Shown here: positions 36,849 through 46,168 of the stretch, in pieces
How the letters are laid out: every line of letters begins with the position of its first letter
Numbering within the stretch: the stretch's first letter is position 1
Source of the DNA: Synechocystis sp. PCC 7509
Lineage (GTDB): Bacteria > Cyanobacteriota > Cyanobacteriia > Cyanobacteriales > Chroococcidiopsidaceae
NCBI RefSeq assembly: GCF_000332075.2
Contig: NZ_ALVU02000001.1
Coordinates: 992,001-1,056,000, forward strand
Direction of reading: 5' to 3'
Length of the DNA stretch: 64,000 nucleotides
Position numbers and translations under genes: made by a program
The notes under the pieces: generated by a model
Told to the model about the DNA's origin: nothing
What the model saw: only the letters and a program-made list of their open reading frames with translations
Databases searched by the model: none

Positions 36849-38123
36849 GTGGCACAGGTTGTTTTAGAAAATATTTATAAAAGCTTTCCCAGCGTTGCTA
36901 AGACAGAAAAAGCGATCGCTCCAGTAGTCGCTCAACCATTAATTACCTCGGTAGAGGAAACCAAGCAAGAATTAAATAGCATTCATGTCTTGCGGCGGAT
37001 CAATCTGGCGGTGGCGGATGGGGAATTTATGGTACTGGTGGGCCCTTCTGGGTGTGGCAAAAGTACCCTGTTACGGCTAATTGCAGGCTTAGAAGAAATG
37101 ACTGGAGGCAATATTTGGGTGGGGGATGCCTTAGTCAACGATTTGCCTCCCAAAGCGCGAGATATTGCCATGGTGTTTCAAAACTATGCTCTTTATCCGC
37201 ATATGACTGTTTATGACAACATTGCTTTTGGGCTGCGTCGTGGGGCAAGAGACGGGCAAAAAAAAGATTTATCAACTTGGGCAGAAAATACGCTGTTTGG
37301 CATGACACGGCTGCTTCCTGCACCTCTAAGTTACAAGAGCGATCGCGAAATAGAGGTAGATAAGCGAGTAAAAAATGTTGCATCTTTATTACAAATTGAG
37401 GCGTTATTAAACCGACTACCCAAACAACTCTCTGGCGGTCAAAAGCAGCGCGTGGCATTAGGTCGGGCAATTTCTCGCAATCCACAAGTTTTTTTAATGG
37501 ATGAACCGCTTTCTAACTTAGATGCCAAACTCCGCGCCGAAACTCGCGCCCAAATAGTTAAGTTGCAACGCCAATTAGGAACGACAACAATTTACGTTAC
37601 TCACGATCAGACCGAAGCAATGACTATGGGAACTCGCATTGCAGTAATGAATTTAGGTCAATTACAACAAGTTGCTCAACCTCTAGAACTCTATAATCGT
37701 CCAGCTACGAAGTTTGTAGCCGAGTTTATTGGTTCGCCACCGATGAATTTTTTAGAGGTGGAATTTCAATCGCCTTTAGTAATTTCGCATCCTTTATTTC
37801 GCTTTACACTTCCCCAAGTATGGGAACTCGCTTTAAGTAAATACGATCGCCAACCATTAATTCTTGGCATCCGACCAGAGCATTTTAGTCTTGGTAAGGC
37901 TGCACCGACAAATCTTCCAGTCCAAGTAGACCTTATAGAAGCCCTCGGTAACGAAACCTATCTTTCCGTCAGTCCCACTAATTCAACTAATGCCGCTTCT
38001 ATGCAAGTGAGAATTCCCCCCGATCGCCAAGTATCGTATCAAGAGGCGTTATGGCTATCTTTTACCCCAGATAAGCTGCATTTCTTTGATCCTGATACTG
38101 GTAAAGCCATTTGGTATGACTAA
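36849..38123 (+). CDS. ABC transporter ATPase, MalK/UgpC (CUT1 sugar) type
   Basis: This 424-residue ATPase starts with GTG. Walker A is GPSGCGKST, the Q-loop is MVFQNYALYPHM, the signature is LSGGQKQRVALGRA, Walker B is VFLMDEPLSNLD, and the H-loop is YVTHDQTEAMTMG. The C-terminal ~120 residues are the TOBE/MalK regulatory domain (GIRPEHFSLG). An insertion of about 45 residues follows the Q-loop (RRGARDGQKKDLSTWAENTL). A second unusual stretch of about 30 residues near the N-terminus separates the first strand from the rest. No permease or binding protein is adjacent, so it may serve several sugar or osmolyte importers. Confidence 0.9.
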   Translation: MAQVVLENIYKSFPSVAKTEKAIAPVVAQPLITSVEETKQELNSIHVLRRINLAVADGEFMVLVGPSGCGKSTLLRLIAGLEEMTGGNIWVGDALVNDLPPKARDIAMVFQNYALYPHMTVYDNIAFGLRRGARDGQKKDLSTWAENTLFGMTRLLPAPLSYKSDREIEVDKRVKNVASLLQIEALLNRLPKQLSGGQKQRVALGRAISRNPQVFLMDEPLSNLDAKLRAETRAQIVKLQRQLGTTTIYVTHDQTEAMTMGTRIAVMNLGQLQQVAQPLELYNRPATKFVAEFIGSPPMNFLEVEFQSPLVISHPLFRFTLPQVWELALSKYDRQPLILGIRPEHFSLGKAAPTNLPVQVDLIEALGNETYLSVSPTNSTNAASMQVRIPPDRQVSYQEALWLSFTPDKLHFFDPDTGKAIWYD

Positions 38124-38154
38124 CTTAGACAAGAGGATAAAAGCGATCGCATTT

Positions 38155-38634
38155 ATGCAAATTCGGTTGTTTCACCCCCAAGACACAGCACAAATAGCCC
38201 AGTTATTTCATCAAACCGTCCACCAAATCAACCGCCAGGATTATTCTCACAATCAATGTTTAGCTTGGTCGCCAGAAAATATTTATTTTCGAGATTGGGC
38301 GAATATTTGTGCCAGTCGCTATACTTTTGTTGCGGAAATTGGAGATGCGATCGTTGGTTTTGGCGAATTAGAAGCCAATGGTCATATTGATTGCTTTTAC
38401 ACCCACAAAGACTATCAGCGCTGTGGTGTAGGCAGTCAAATCTATCGAGCGATAGAAAAAAAGGCAGTAGAATTAGGCTTGCAGCGCTTGTTTACCGCAT
38501 CAAGTATTACAGCAAAGCCCTTTTTTCAGCACTTAGGATTTGTAATTATCACCGAGCAGCAAGTTAGTTGTCGAGGAGAAACTTTTACAAACTACGCCAT
38601 GGAAAAGTTTTTACATAGCCAACAAAGAAACTAA
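38155..38634 (+). CDS. GNAT family N-acetyltransferase
   Basis: This protein of about 159 residues from ATG 38155 has the acetyl-CoA binding loop YQRCGVGSQIYRAIEKKA and the beta-bulge region YTFVAEIGDAIVGFGELE. The frame also offers ATG 38116, which would overlap the ABC gene by 8 nt; the domain itself begins at 38155 (MQIRLFHPQD). It is likely co-transcribed with the ABC ATPase. The acceptor substrate cannot be told. Confidence 0.82.
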   Translation: MQIRLFHPQDTAQIAQLFHQTVHQINRQDYSHNQCLAWSPENIYFRDWANICASRYTFVAEIGDAIVGFGELEANGHIDCFYTHKDYQRCGVGSQIYRAIEKKAVELGLQRLFTASSITAKPFFQHLGFVIITEQQVSCRGETFTNYAMEKFLHSQQRN

Positions 38635-39182
38635 GAACAGCCTTCTACGTATTCAACTTCTGGCAGTTTGCCGGATCTAAAATTAGTTACTCGTTTGCCA
38701 TCGGTTTCAAATACTACTCGATAATTGCGATCGCTTTTATCTTTAGGTACAAACGTCAAATAGTGTCCCCCACTGTCTCCCGTATATTTATGAGCGCTGA
38801 CTTTTATTTGTCCGGGATAAAGTGCCTTGATCCGGGCTTCGCTATCGCCAATTTTTGCGCCACTTAAAGTAGTAACAGAACTTTTATTGTATACATCAAC
38901 TCTAGCAATGCGCCCCTCTGTCACCATAAAACCTAGCCCTTTAGGTGCGCCTTGAGGCTGGACGTAATAGCAACTTTTCTCTATATAATCGCCGCTAGAA
39001 ACTAGCTTAGTTCCCGATGCTCGACTCGCTTCGGTTACTGTCATCCCGACTCTAATTGAGCCAATGCCATTAATCGCAAGTCTTGACTGATTTGTAATTT
39101 TTGTTTGGGCGCTAGTTGCACCAATTGCTACAACTGAAATTACTAAGGGACTAATTAAATAAGTTAAAAATTTTATTTTCAT
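38631..39182 (-). CDS. Exported protein of unknown function
   Basis: This 183-residue protein has a signal peptide (FLTYLISPLVISVVAIGATS, cleaved near SAQT). The mature part is beta-rich with the block GIGSIRVGMTVTEASRASG, which resembles the start of small SmpA/BamE-like modules. A Cys pair (C67, C182) could form a disulfide. No pathway is recognised. It is convergent with the GNAT gene, overlapping it by 4 nt. Confidence 0.6.
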   Translation of the reverse strand: MKIKFLTYLISPLVISVVAIGATSAQTKITNQSRLAINGIGSIRVGMTVTEASRASGTKLVSSGDYIEKSCYYVQPQGAPKGLGFMVTEGRIARVDVYNKSSVTTLSGAKIGDSEARIKALYPGQIKVSAHKYTGDSGGHYLTFVPKDKSDRNYRVVFETDGKRVTNFRSGKLPEVEYVEGCS

Positions 39183-39238
39183 ATTTTAGTAATCTTTTTT
39201 TTGTAGACTGCTGCGATCGCCCAATTGTTGCTAATTAC

Positions 39239-39268
39239 AAAAAAAGGGATGACAAAATGTCATCCCTT
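39239..39268 (-). terminator. Rho-independent terminator of ftsH
   Basis: A perfect 11-bp stem, AAGGGATGACA (39244-39254) with TGTCATCCCTT (39258-39268), encloses a 3-nt loop. On the minus strand it is followed by a run of seven U (39245-39239, overlapping the stem base). It lies 20 nt below the ftsH stop at 39289. Confidence 0.9.
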
Positions 39269-39288
39269 CTCTATTTAATCAGCCTTAA

Positions 39289-41178
39289 TTACAGAGTTGG
39301 TACAAACTTCTGCTTTTCGGGTACATCTGTGTACTCGGCTACAATTTGCCGTAATTCTTCGCCGTCAATGGTTTCTTTTTCAATCAATAAATCAACTAAG
39401 CGATCGCATACAGTGCGATTTTCTCTAATTATCTGTTTGGCTACTTCGTAGCACTCACCAACGATAAGCCGTACTTGCTCGTCTACGCGAGAAGATATAG
39501 CTTCCGAGCATTCCGAGCGAGACATCAAATCGCGCCCTAAAAATACCTCGCTGCTCTGGCTGTCCAACGATAACGGTCCTAAGTTTGACATTCCAAACTT
39601 AGTTACCATTTGTCTTGCCATCCCGCTTAACTGTTGCAAGTCACCGCCAGCGCCAGTTGTAATTTCCGAAGCCCCAAATACTTCGTATTCTGCCGCTCTA
39701 CCGCCTAAAGCTCCAGTAATTCTAGCCTTCAGTTGCCCTCTAGAAATCAATCCTTGTTCCTCATCGGGAGTAAACCAAGTTAGTCCTTGAGCTTGTCCGC
39801 GTGGAATAAGCGTAACTTTTTGGACGGGATCGTGGTCTTTAACCAAAGTACCAATCAAGGCGTGTCCAATTTCGTGATAAGCAATCAAACGCTTGCTCTT
39901 GCTATCAACTAAAGGCGTACCTTCCATTCCGGCGACTACCCGATCTACCGCATCATCAATTTCTGCGAGGGTAATCGCATCTTTGCGCCGTCTAGCGGTC
40001 AAAATTGCCGCTTCGTTGAGCAAGTTAGCTAAATCTGCTCCCGTAAAGCCTGGAGTCCGCCGCGCGATCGCTTCCAACGAGACAGAAGACGCGAGTTTTT
40101 TGTTGCGCGAGTGAACGTTTAGTATTTCGACTCTGCCTTTAAGATCCGGCGCATCTACCGTTACTTGGCGATCAAAACGTCCCGGACGCAATAAAGCCGA
40201 ATCTAGCACGTCTGGGCGGTTGGTAGCAGCAATAATAATAATCCCTGTATTCCCCTCAAAACCGTCCATTTCTGTAAGTAACTGGTTTAGAGTTTGTTCC
40301 CTTTCATCGTTACCGCCGCCAATTCCTGCACCCCGTTGTCTACCTACTGCGTCAATTTCATCGATGAATATCAGACAGGGAGCGCTTTCTTTGGCTTTCT
40401 TAAACAAGTCGCGGACGCGGGAAGCACCAACGCCTACGAACATTTCCACAAATTCCGAACCAGAGATACTAAAAAATGGTACTCCAGCTTCCCCGGCGAT
40501 CGCTTTAGCTAGTAAAGTTTTGCCTGTTCCGGGGGGCCCAATTAGCAATACGCCTTTAGGAATTTTTGCCCCTACGGCGGTAAATCTTTCCGGCTGTTTT
40601 AAGAAAGTAACTACTTCTTCTAATTCTTCTTTAGCTTCATCAATTCCAGCGACATCATCAAACTTGATTCCGGTTTTAGCTTCACTTTGAAACCGGGCTT
40701 TTGATTTGCCAAAGTTCATTGCTTGACCTGGGCCGCCAGGAATGTTGCTAGAGCGTCTAAATAGGAAAAATAGACCGCCAATCAACAATACAGGGAAAAC
40801 TAAATTGCCGAGTAGTCCCCAAATTGCCCCATCATTCCGCATTGGGTGAGCATCAAGGTTGATATTGGCTTCCCGTAACTTAGAAATTAATTCCGGCGCG
40901 TTGTAAGGCAAATCTACCCGCAAGCGTTGAATGCGATCGTCTAAGTCTGGGTCTACAGCTTCAACTATTGCGGTTCTACCACCTTCGTATAAGTCTACAG
41001 TTTTGACTCGTCCTGAATCTATGTACTCCAAAAACCGCCCGTAGGTCATGCGGGTACTAGCCGTATTTTTCGTTGTATCCACAGGAGCGGTAGCAAAAGC
41101 CCCTTGCCAAAAGAAAAATCCGATCACAAGTGGTGGCAAAGTCCACAATACAAGTGTTTTCCAAGAAAATTTCATCAA
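39289..41178 (-). CDS. ftsH2: ATP-dependent zinc metalloprotease FtsH, FtsH2 (Slr0228)-like
   Basis: This is a membrane-bound AAA protease of 629 residues. Two N-terminal membrane helices (residues ~10-28 and ~113-138) enclose a lumenal domain. The AAA module has Walker A GPPGTGKT, Walker [12 protein letters not shown] and the second region of homology ([20 protein letters not shown]). The protease site is YHEIGHAL (HExxH). The N-terminus [20 protein letters not shown] resembles Synechocystis FtsH2, which degrades damaged D1 protein during photosystem II repair. That subtype is from resemblance only. The first Met may be 41175 rather than 41178. Confidence 0.92.
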   Translation of the reverse strand: MMKFSWKTLVLWTLPPLVIGFFFWQGAFATAPVDTTKNTASTRMTYGRFLEYIDSGRVKTVDLYEGGRTAIVEAVDPDLDDRIQRLRVDLPYNAPELISKLREANINLDAHPMRNDGAIWGLLGNLVFPVLLIGGLFFLFRRSSNIPGGPGQAMNFGKSKARFQSEAKTGIKFDDVAGIDEAKEELEEVVTFLKQPERFTAVGAKIPKGVLLIGPPGTGKTLLAKAIAGEAGVPFFSISGSEFVEMFVGVGASRVRDLFKKAKESAPCLIFIDEIDAVGRQRGAGIGGGNDEREQTLNQLLTEMDGFEGNTGIIIIAATNRPDVLDSALLRPGRFDRQVTVDAPDLKGRVEILNVHSRNKKLASSVSLEAIARRTPGFTGADLANLLNEAAILTARRRKDAITLAEIDDAVDRVVAGMEGTPLVDSKSKRLIAYHEIGHALIGTLVKDHDPVQKVTLIPRGQAQGLTWFTPDEEQGLISRGQLKARITGALGGRAAEYEVFGASEITTGAGGDLQQLSGMARQMVTKFGMSNLGPLSLDSQSSEVFLGRDLMSRSECSEAISSRVDEQVRLIVGECYEVAKQIIRENRTVCDRLVDLLIEKETIDGEELRQIVAEYTDVPEKQKFVPTL

Positions 41179-41490
41179 TTAGTTGCCTCTATTTGGTGTA
41201 TATTCGCCAATTACCTTTACCACAATTTGCTGGTGTCACCCTTGGGAGATTAAGCTTTTAACTAAACAAGTTTTTAGTATTTAGCCGTAAGCTAAGTAAT
41301 CGATATTTGTTTTGAATCTTAATTAAATTTAACTTAATTTTAAGCCTTCCTACCATCTAACGCTTACATCTGCAAAAGACTTTGGGCAAAAGTACCAAGC
41401 TAAGAATAGTTTGATTACCTCCTGTTCTGGCTTTGCGCTTTCTGTCTCTACAGTTATTATGGGAAGATACATAAAGAAATGTAAAGAGTT
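41179..41490. other. Divergent promoter region of ftsH and an SDR gene
   Basis: This 312-bp AT-rich spacer between divergent genes must carry both promoters. I see no strong hairpin, ORF or RNA gene in it. Confidence 0.45.
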
Positions 41491-42195
41491 ATGAAAAATA
41501 AAGTTGTAGTTGTTGTGGGCGCAACGGGCGGCATAGGTTCAGCATTGACTCGCAAATTAGCAGTGGCGGGAGCGCGTTTAGTATTAGTGGCACGTAATCA
41601 AGGTAGATTAGCAACCTTAGCGGAGGAGTTGTCAGCAGAAGTTGCGATTGTACCTACAGATATTACAAAACCAGAGCAAGTAGAGGCACTATTTAAGCAA
41701 ATACTCGCTGAGTTTGGACAAGTGGATGCGCTAGTGAATGCGGCAGGAGCGGGAGTTATGAAACCTTACAGCAACCTAGAACCTGCGGATTTGGATGCCA
41801 TGCTAGAGGTGAATTTAAAGGGCAGCTTCTACACTTGTCAAGGGGCGGCGGAGTTGATGCAGGAGCGCAAATCGGGACATATCTGTAATGTAGTAGGAAT
41901 TTTGGGCAAACATTCAATGCCCATGGCATCAGCTTACTGTGCTTCCAAATACGCGGTAGTTGGTTTTAGCAAGTGCATGGCGGAGGAATTAAAACGTTTT
42001 GGGGTTAAGTTCACGTTATTCTATTTTGGTGGCGTAGATTCGCCTTTTTGGGATGATGTCAGCTTGAAGGTAGACAGGAAAAAAATGCTGAGTCCCGAAA
42101 CTGCGGCGGAGGCAATTATGTATGCTCTTGCTGCCAATCCTCAAGCTGTACCAATGGAAATAAATATTCAGCCAGAAAGTCATTTATTTTTCTAA
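41491..42195 (+). CDS. Short-chain dehydrogenase/reductase
   Basis: This 234-residue classical SDR has the NAD(P)-binding GATGGIGSALTRKLA near the N-terminus, NAAGAG near residue 85, and the catalytic YxxxK as YCASKYAVVG. The catalytic Ser region is replaced by VVGILGKHSMP, where a Gly-Lys-His occupies the usual Ser position, so the active site looks unusual. Arg after the Gly motif (ARNQGR) suggests NADP preference. The substrate is unknown. It is followed by hppD in the same direction. Confidence 0.87.
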   Translation: MKNKVVVVVGATGGIGSALTRKLAVAGARLVLVARNQGRLATLAEELSAEVAIVPTDITKPEQVEALFKQILAEFGQVDALVNAAGAGVMKPYSNLEPADLDAMLEVNLKGSFYTCQGAAELMQERKSGHICNVVGILGKHSMPMASAYCASKYAVVGFSKCMAEELKRFGVKFTLFYFGGVDSPFWDDVSLKVDRKKMLSPETAAEAIMYALAANPQAVPMEINIQPESHLFF

Positions 42196-42292
42196 GCAAA
42201 CAAAATCATTACTATAGATTGACTTGCAAATAGATGTAGATCGGGGAAAATTTACTTAAAGTAAGCTTAAAAGCTGGATTTTGGCAGATTTT

Positions 42293-43318
42293 ATGAAAAT
42301 TGACCGCGTTCACTTCTATGTAGAAGATGCTAAAGCGTCCCGCGACTGGTTTATTAACCAATTGGGGTTTCAATCGGTAACTAGCGAGTCCAATTTCCAC
42401 GCCTGCACGGAAGTAGTCAATAATGGCGCTGTCTGTTTTGTTTTGTCGTCACCGTTAACTATTAACAGTCCTGTAGCTAAATTTTTGGCTCAACATCCCC
42501 CTGGGGTTGCGGATATTACTTTTAGCGTTGACGATGTGGAAAATGCGATCGCACGGGCAAGTTTTGGCGGCGCAAAAGTCTTAAAAAACGTTCAAATCGA
42601 TACCTCAAGCGGCAGAAAATGGGGGAAAATTTCGGCTTGGGGTAGTCTAACTCACACCCTAGTAGAAAAGGTACAACAAATCAATTTTTTCTCTGGCGCT
42701 AGTTTTACGGGCATCGATCATGTGGTGCTAAACGTTGATGCGGGAGACTTAGAACCTGCGGTAGCTTGGTATCAAGAAACTTTAGGTTTTCAAGCCAAAC
42801 AAGCGTTTAAAATTCAAACCGAGCGTTCGGCTTTACACAGCCAGGTAATGGTTTCCCCCAATCGCCAAGTCCAATTTCCCATCAATCAGCCTGCTTCCCC
42901 CAATTCCCAAATTCAAGAATTTTTAGATGCCAATAAAGGCGCGGGAATCCAACACATTGCTCTAGAAACCGCAAATATTATTAGTGTAATTTCTCAATTT
43001 CGGCGCTGTGGGGTTGATTTTCTCCCCGTACCTTCCAGCTACTATACACAACTACAACAACGCCCAGGGCTACCGCTAAGTGTCGCTGAACTAGCGGAAA
43101 TTGCCGAGCAAGAGATTTTAGTTGATTGGCAAGAAAGAATTCCCCAAGCTTTACTATTGCAAACTTTTACGCAACCAATTTTTAGTCAGCCTACTTTTTT
43201 CTTAGAAATTATTGAGCGCCGTCAGCAAGCGCGGGGCTTCGGGGAAGGCAATTTTCGCGCTTTATTTGAAGCTATGGAACGCGAACAACTTAAAAGAGGT
43301 AGTTTGCAAGATTTTTAA
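42293..43318 (+). CDS. hppD: 4-Hydroxyphenylpyruvate dioxygenase
   Basis: This 341-residue enzyme converts 4-hydroxyphenylpyruvate to homogentisate, the head-group precursor for tocopherol. It has two VOC domains. The iron ligands are His in GIDHVVLNV, His in GIQHIALET and Glu in FFLEIIERR. The C-terminal GFGEGNFRALFEAMEREQ is the gating helix. The frame opens with TTG at 42281, but ATG 42293 (MKIDRVHFYV) is the better start. In cyanobacteria the product feeds tocopherol rather than plastoquinone, according to published work on Synechocystis. Confidence 0.93.
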   Translation: MKIDRVHFYVEDAKASRDWFINQLGFQSVTSESNFHACTEVVNNGAVCFVLSSPLTINSPVAKFLAQHPPGVADITFSVDDVENAIARASFGGAKVLKNVQIDTSSGRKWGKISAWGSLTHTLVEKVQQINFFSGASFTGIDHVVLNVDAGDLEPAVAWYQETLGFQAKQAFKIQTERSALHSQVMVSPNRQVQFPINQPASPNSQIQEFLDANKGAGIQHIALETANIISVISQFRRCGVDFLPVPSSYYTQLQQRPGLPLSVAELAEIAEQEILVDWQERIPQALLLQTFTQPIFSQPTFFLEIIERRQQARGFGEGNFRALFEAMEREQLKRGSLQDF

Positions 43319-43417
43319 TCAATCCCATCAGGAATTTAAAACTTACTGTAGTAAAATTTCTGCTAATTTTGCCTAGAAAGAGATAATGTATAAATAAAGT
43401 TTATATTTTATGTCCAA

Positions 43418-44116
43418 ATGTTAAGGCTAATTACGGACTTTGACGGGCCAATTATTGATGTTTCCGAGCGCTATTACCAGGTTTACAAGTATTGCCTAGA
43501 AACTAGCAAGCATCCCGAACAGTTAGTAAAGCCGCTAAGTAAAGCCGAGTTTTGGCAATTAAAGCGATCGCGCGTCCCGGAATTTCAAATTGGCATCATT
43601 TCCGGGCTAGAAGAACCCCAAGCAAAAAACTTTTCTGGGTTGCGTCGCCAAACCGTACATACTCCCTCTTATTTTGGCTACGACTCCCTAGCACCGGGGG
43701 CAATTGCCGCCCTCGAAAAAGTCCAAGCGGCGGGAATAGATTTGGCGGTAATGACCATGCGCCGCGTCAAAGAATTAGATTATGCTTTTAACCGTTACCA
43801 GTTGGAACGATTTTTCCCAAAAAATCGCTGTTACTGCTTGACCAACGATTATGTCAAAACCCGCGATATTGACGACAAACCCTTACTGATGGAACGGGCT
43901 TTAGCCGAACTTCCCGCCGCCGACGACACTTGGATGGTAGGCGATACGGAAGCGGACATTATAGCAGCAAAAAACCACAATGTCAAAGTAATGGCGGTTT
44001 TATGTGGTATCCGCGATCGCGAACAACTCCAACTCTACAAACCTGACTTAATTGTAGAAACTTTAAGCGAAGCTGTAGACCTTTTGATTGCTAAATCTTT
44101 GTCCCAAGTAGCCTAA
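43418..44116 (+). CDS. HAD family hydrolase
   Basis: This 232-residue cytoplasmic HAD protein has motif I DFDGPIIDVSERYY, motif II AVMTMRRVKE, a Lys before motif IV (near DDKPLLMERAL) and motif IV MVGDTEADIIAAK. It resembles phosphoglycolate phosphatase-type enzymes but motif I has DFDG-P in place of D-x-D-G-T, so the canonical Thr is Pro. A large cap is inserted between motifs I and II. The substrate is unknown. Confidence 0.8.
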   Translation: MLRLITDFDGPIIDVSERYYQVYKYCLETSKHPEQLVKPLSKAEFWQLKRSRVPEFQIGIISGLEEPQAKNFSGLRRQTVHTPSYFGYDSLAPGAIAALEKVQAAGIDLAVMTMRRVKELDYAFNRYQLERFFPKNRCYCLTNDYVKTRDIDDKPLLMERALAELPAADDTWMVGDTEADIIAAKNHNVKVMAVLCGIRDREQLQLYKPDLIVETLSEAVDLLIAKSLSQVA

Positions 44117-44119
44117 AAA

Positions 44120-44743
44120 CTAGCGCAAAAAGCTACTAACTAGCCACAAAACAATAAACGTGACTACCGTAGAAAATTGCTCGGCTTGGAGGTTAATTTG
44201 GTTTAGGGGCAATATCAGTAAACTAGCTAGTAAACCGCCTACAACTAGCCCCACAATTAAACCAGCACCCGTCAACAGGATGGCGCGACTAAAGTTTTGT
44301 TCTTTGCGCCGCACAAAATAAATACTTAGGCATACTCCTACCATCAGCACTACCTGCAATAATTGAGCGCCAGCAGTTGGATAAATAACGCTCAAACCGC
44401 TCAAGCTTAGAAATAAACCACCAGGTAGCAATACATCTTTTGGACTTGGGCGATCGCGTAGCCTTTCCAACCACGATGGTGATTGCTGGATTGAAGTCGG
44501 GTTTGGTTTTGGTGGTACTTGGGAACGCTCGGCAAATTTGATACCTTCTGGCACTTTAATTTTGCCTTCTTGGCGCATTCGCAAGCGCTCCATTAATATT
44601 GCATCGTAAGCTTCTTCCACCATATTCAGACGATCCAAGTCGCCATTGTGTTGCTCTACAAGGCGATTGCGAGCTTCTTGAATTTGGTCAAAAGTAGCGT
44701 CTTGTTTTACCCCAAGTTTTTCGTAGGGATTAGGCTCGCTCAT
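44120..44743 (-). CDS. CPP1-like family protein (DUF3353)
   Basis: This 207-residue protein has an N-terminal J-like domain (NPYEKLGVKQDATFDQIQEA) without the HPD motif, and three or four C-terminal membrane helices (residues ~105-205). That is the CPP1 (chaperone-like protein of POR1) architecture. The plant member stabilises protochlorophyllide oxidoreductase at the chloroplast envelope. A similar role in chlorophyll synthesis here is inferred. It ends 3 bp from the convergent HAD gene. Confidence 0.9.
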   Translation of the reverse strand: MSEPNPYEKLGVKQDATFDQIQEARNRLVEQHNGDLDRLNMVEEAYDAILMERLRMRQEGKIKVPEGIKFAERSQVPPKPNPTSIQQSPSWLERLRDRPSPKDVLLPGGLFLSLSGLSVIYPTAGAQLLQVVLMVGVCLSIYFVRRKEQNFSRAILLTGAGLIVGLVVGGLLASLLILPLNQINLQAEQFSTVVTFIVLWLVSSFLR

Positions 44744-45202
44744 GTAACTTTATCGCCTCAGTATCGATCGCAGCATAGAGTAAACAAAAAACAGATTTAG
44801 ACAAGAAGTGCTGCTTGTTGAAATCGCTGCCACTGGTAACATTATAGGTACTCAAATGCGATCGCTCTATTCAACAACTAATTGCAGCCTGCCTTCTATA
44901 TTGGACTTTAGCATATGCCAACAGTCACGTGTAGCTGTAGCTTTGACAAATTAAGTTATAGTTTTAATTCAGGGAAAAAGTAGTTTGAGTTTAGGATATA
45001 ATTTTCGCTCTAGCAACTTCGGCGGTAAAAGGGCAAAGATATAGAAATCGCGATCGCCTTTAGGGTGTCTTGACTAATATTTGCTTTGCTAAGTTATAGG
45101 TTAATAATTAATAAGAGTACAATAATTTTAAACAAAGTTGATCAAGCTACTAGCTAAATTTCCTTTTGCCTGTCGATCCTCTCTTTTAAGTTTTAAAAAG
45201 TA
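44744..45202. other. Divergent intergenic region before the response regulator
   Basis: This 459-bp spacer lies between the CPP1-like gene and the response regulator, which diverge. It contains two or three copies of the GATCGC-type octamer and a TTGACA at 44943-44948 with no clear -10 partner. I see no RNA gene or ORF. Confidence 0.4.
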
Positions 45203-45910
45203 ATGGCTATGGCTCTTGCCAAGATTCTGATAGTTGATGACGATCCTGCAATTCGCAATTTAATCCAACGCTTTTTAAGTAAGCAGAAATACCAAGTGGA
45301 ATCTGCCGAAGATGGGAAAACGGCTCTAGCAATTTTCGAGCAATTTAACCCCGACTTGGTAATTTTGGATGTAAATTTGCCCGATGCGATCGGCTATAAC
45401 CTTTGTGAAGAAATGCAAAAACGCACTAAGGTTTTTGTACTTATGCTCACAAGTCGCGCTGACGAAGCAGACAAAATTCGCGGGTTTTCCACTGGAGCGG
45501 ATGACTACTTAACTAAACCTTTTGGCTTAGGCGAATTGGAGGTGCGAGTAGGAGCGATTTTAAAGCGTCAACGCACAGTTACAGCACCAGAAAAGCAACG
45601 TTTGAGCTTTGAGCAGCTGTTAATAGATCCAGAACGCCGGGAAGTAACACTAAATAATCAATTGATTCCCTTAACCGCTTTAGAATTCGATTTGTTGCGT
45701 TTTCTTGCCAGTCATCCTGGCAGAGTTTGGCGACGAGCCGAATTGCTGCAAGAAGTATGGGATTACGACTATGTAGGGGATCAAAGAGTTGTAGACGTTC
45801 ACATTGGTCAGATTCGTAAAAAAATTGAAATTGATGCAACTCAGCCAATTTTGATTCAAACTGTACGCGGTGTGGGATACAAATTTGAAGCTCCCAATCG
45901 CCTGCCCTAG
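45203..45910 (+). CDS. OmpR/PhoB family response regulator
   Basis: This 235-residue protein has a receiver domain (phosphoacceptor Asp56 in LVILDVNLPD, conserved DDD at residues 12-14 and Lys in YLTKPFG) and a winged-helix DNA-binding domain ending VDVHIGQIRKKIE. No histidine kinase is adjacent, so it is an orphan. The normal Gly in LPDG is Ala here (LPDAIGYNLCEEM). An alternative start at Met3 (45209) is possible. Target genes are unknown. Confidence 0.92.
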   Translation: MAMALAKILIVDDDPAIRNLIQRFLSKQKYQVESAEDGKTALAIFEQFNPDLVILDVNLPDAIGYNLCEEMQKRTKVFVLMLTSRADEADKIRGFSTGADDYLTKPFGLGELEVRVGAILKRQRTVTAPEKQRLSFEQLLIDPERREVTLNNQLIPLTALEFDLLRFLASHPGRVWRRAELLQEVWDYDYVGDQRVVDVHIGQIRKKIEIDATQPILIQTVRGVGYKFEAPNRLP

Positions 45911-45967
45911 TAAGAAATGAGAGGAAAAAGCTAGAATTTGTTGATTCTTTTCCCTCTTTTTCCCAGC

Positions 45968-46168
45968 CTAGGCGCAGCGATCAAACAAAGTTTCTAGGTA
46001 CACCCTAGCGGCGCGGCGATCTCCTTCGCTATTTTGCAGTAAAAATAATGATAGAGCCGCCGCAAAAACTCGATCTTGATCCCAATCTGGATGGCTTTCT
46101 AAATAGCTTTTGAGAGATTGGTGTAGTTCTTCAGGAATTTCCGTCAATATACTCAGGGTATTGCTCAT
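45968..46168 (-). CDS. DUF2811 family small protein
   Basis: This 66-residue soluble protein matches the small cyanobacterial DUF2811 family. The blocks ILTEIPEELHQSLKSYLESH and RVFAAALSLFLLQN are recognisable. The helical, all-acidic/basic make-up suggests a small helical bundle, and the function is unknown. It lies downstream of and convergent with the response regulator, 57 bp away. Confidence 0.8.
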   Translation of the reverse strand: MSNTLSILTEIPEELHQSLKSYLESHPDWDQDRVFAAALSLFLLQNSEGDRRAARVYLETLFDRCA

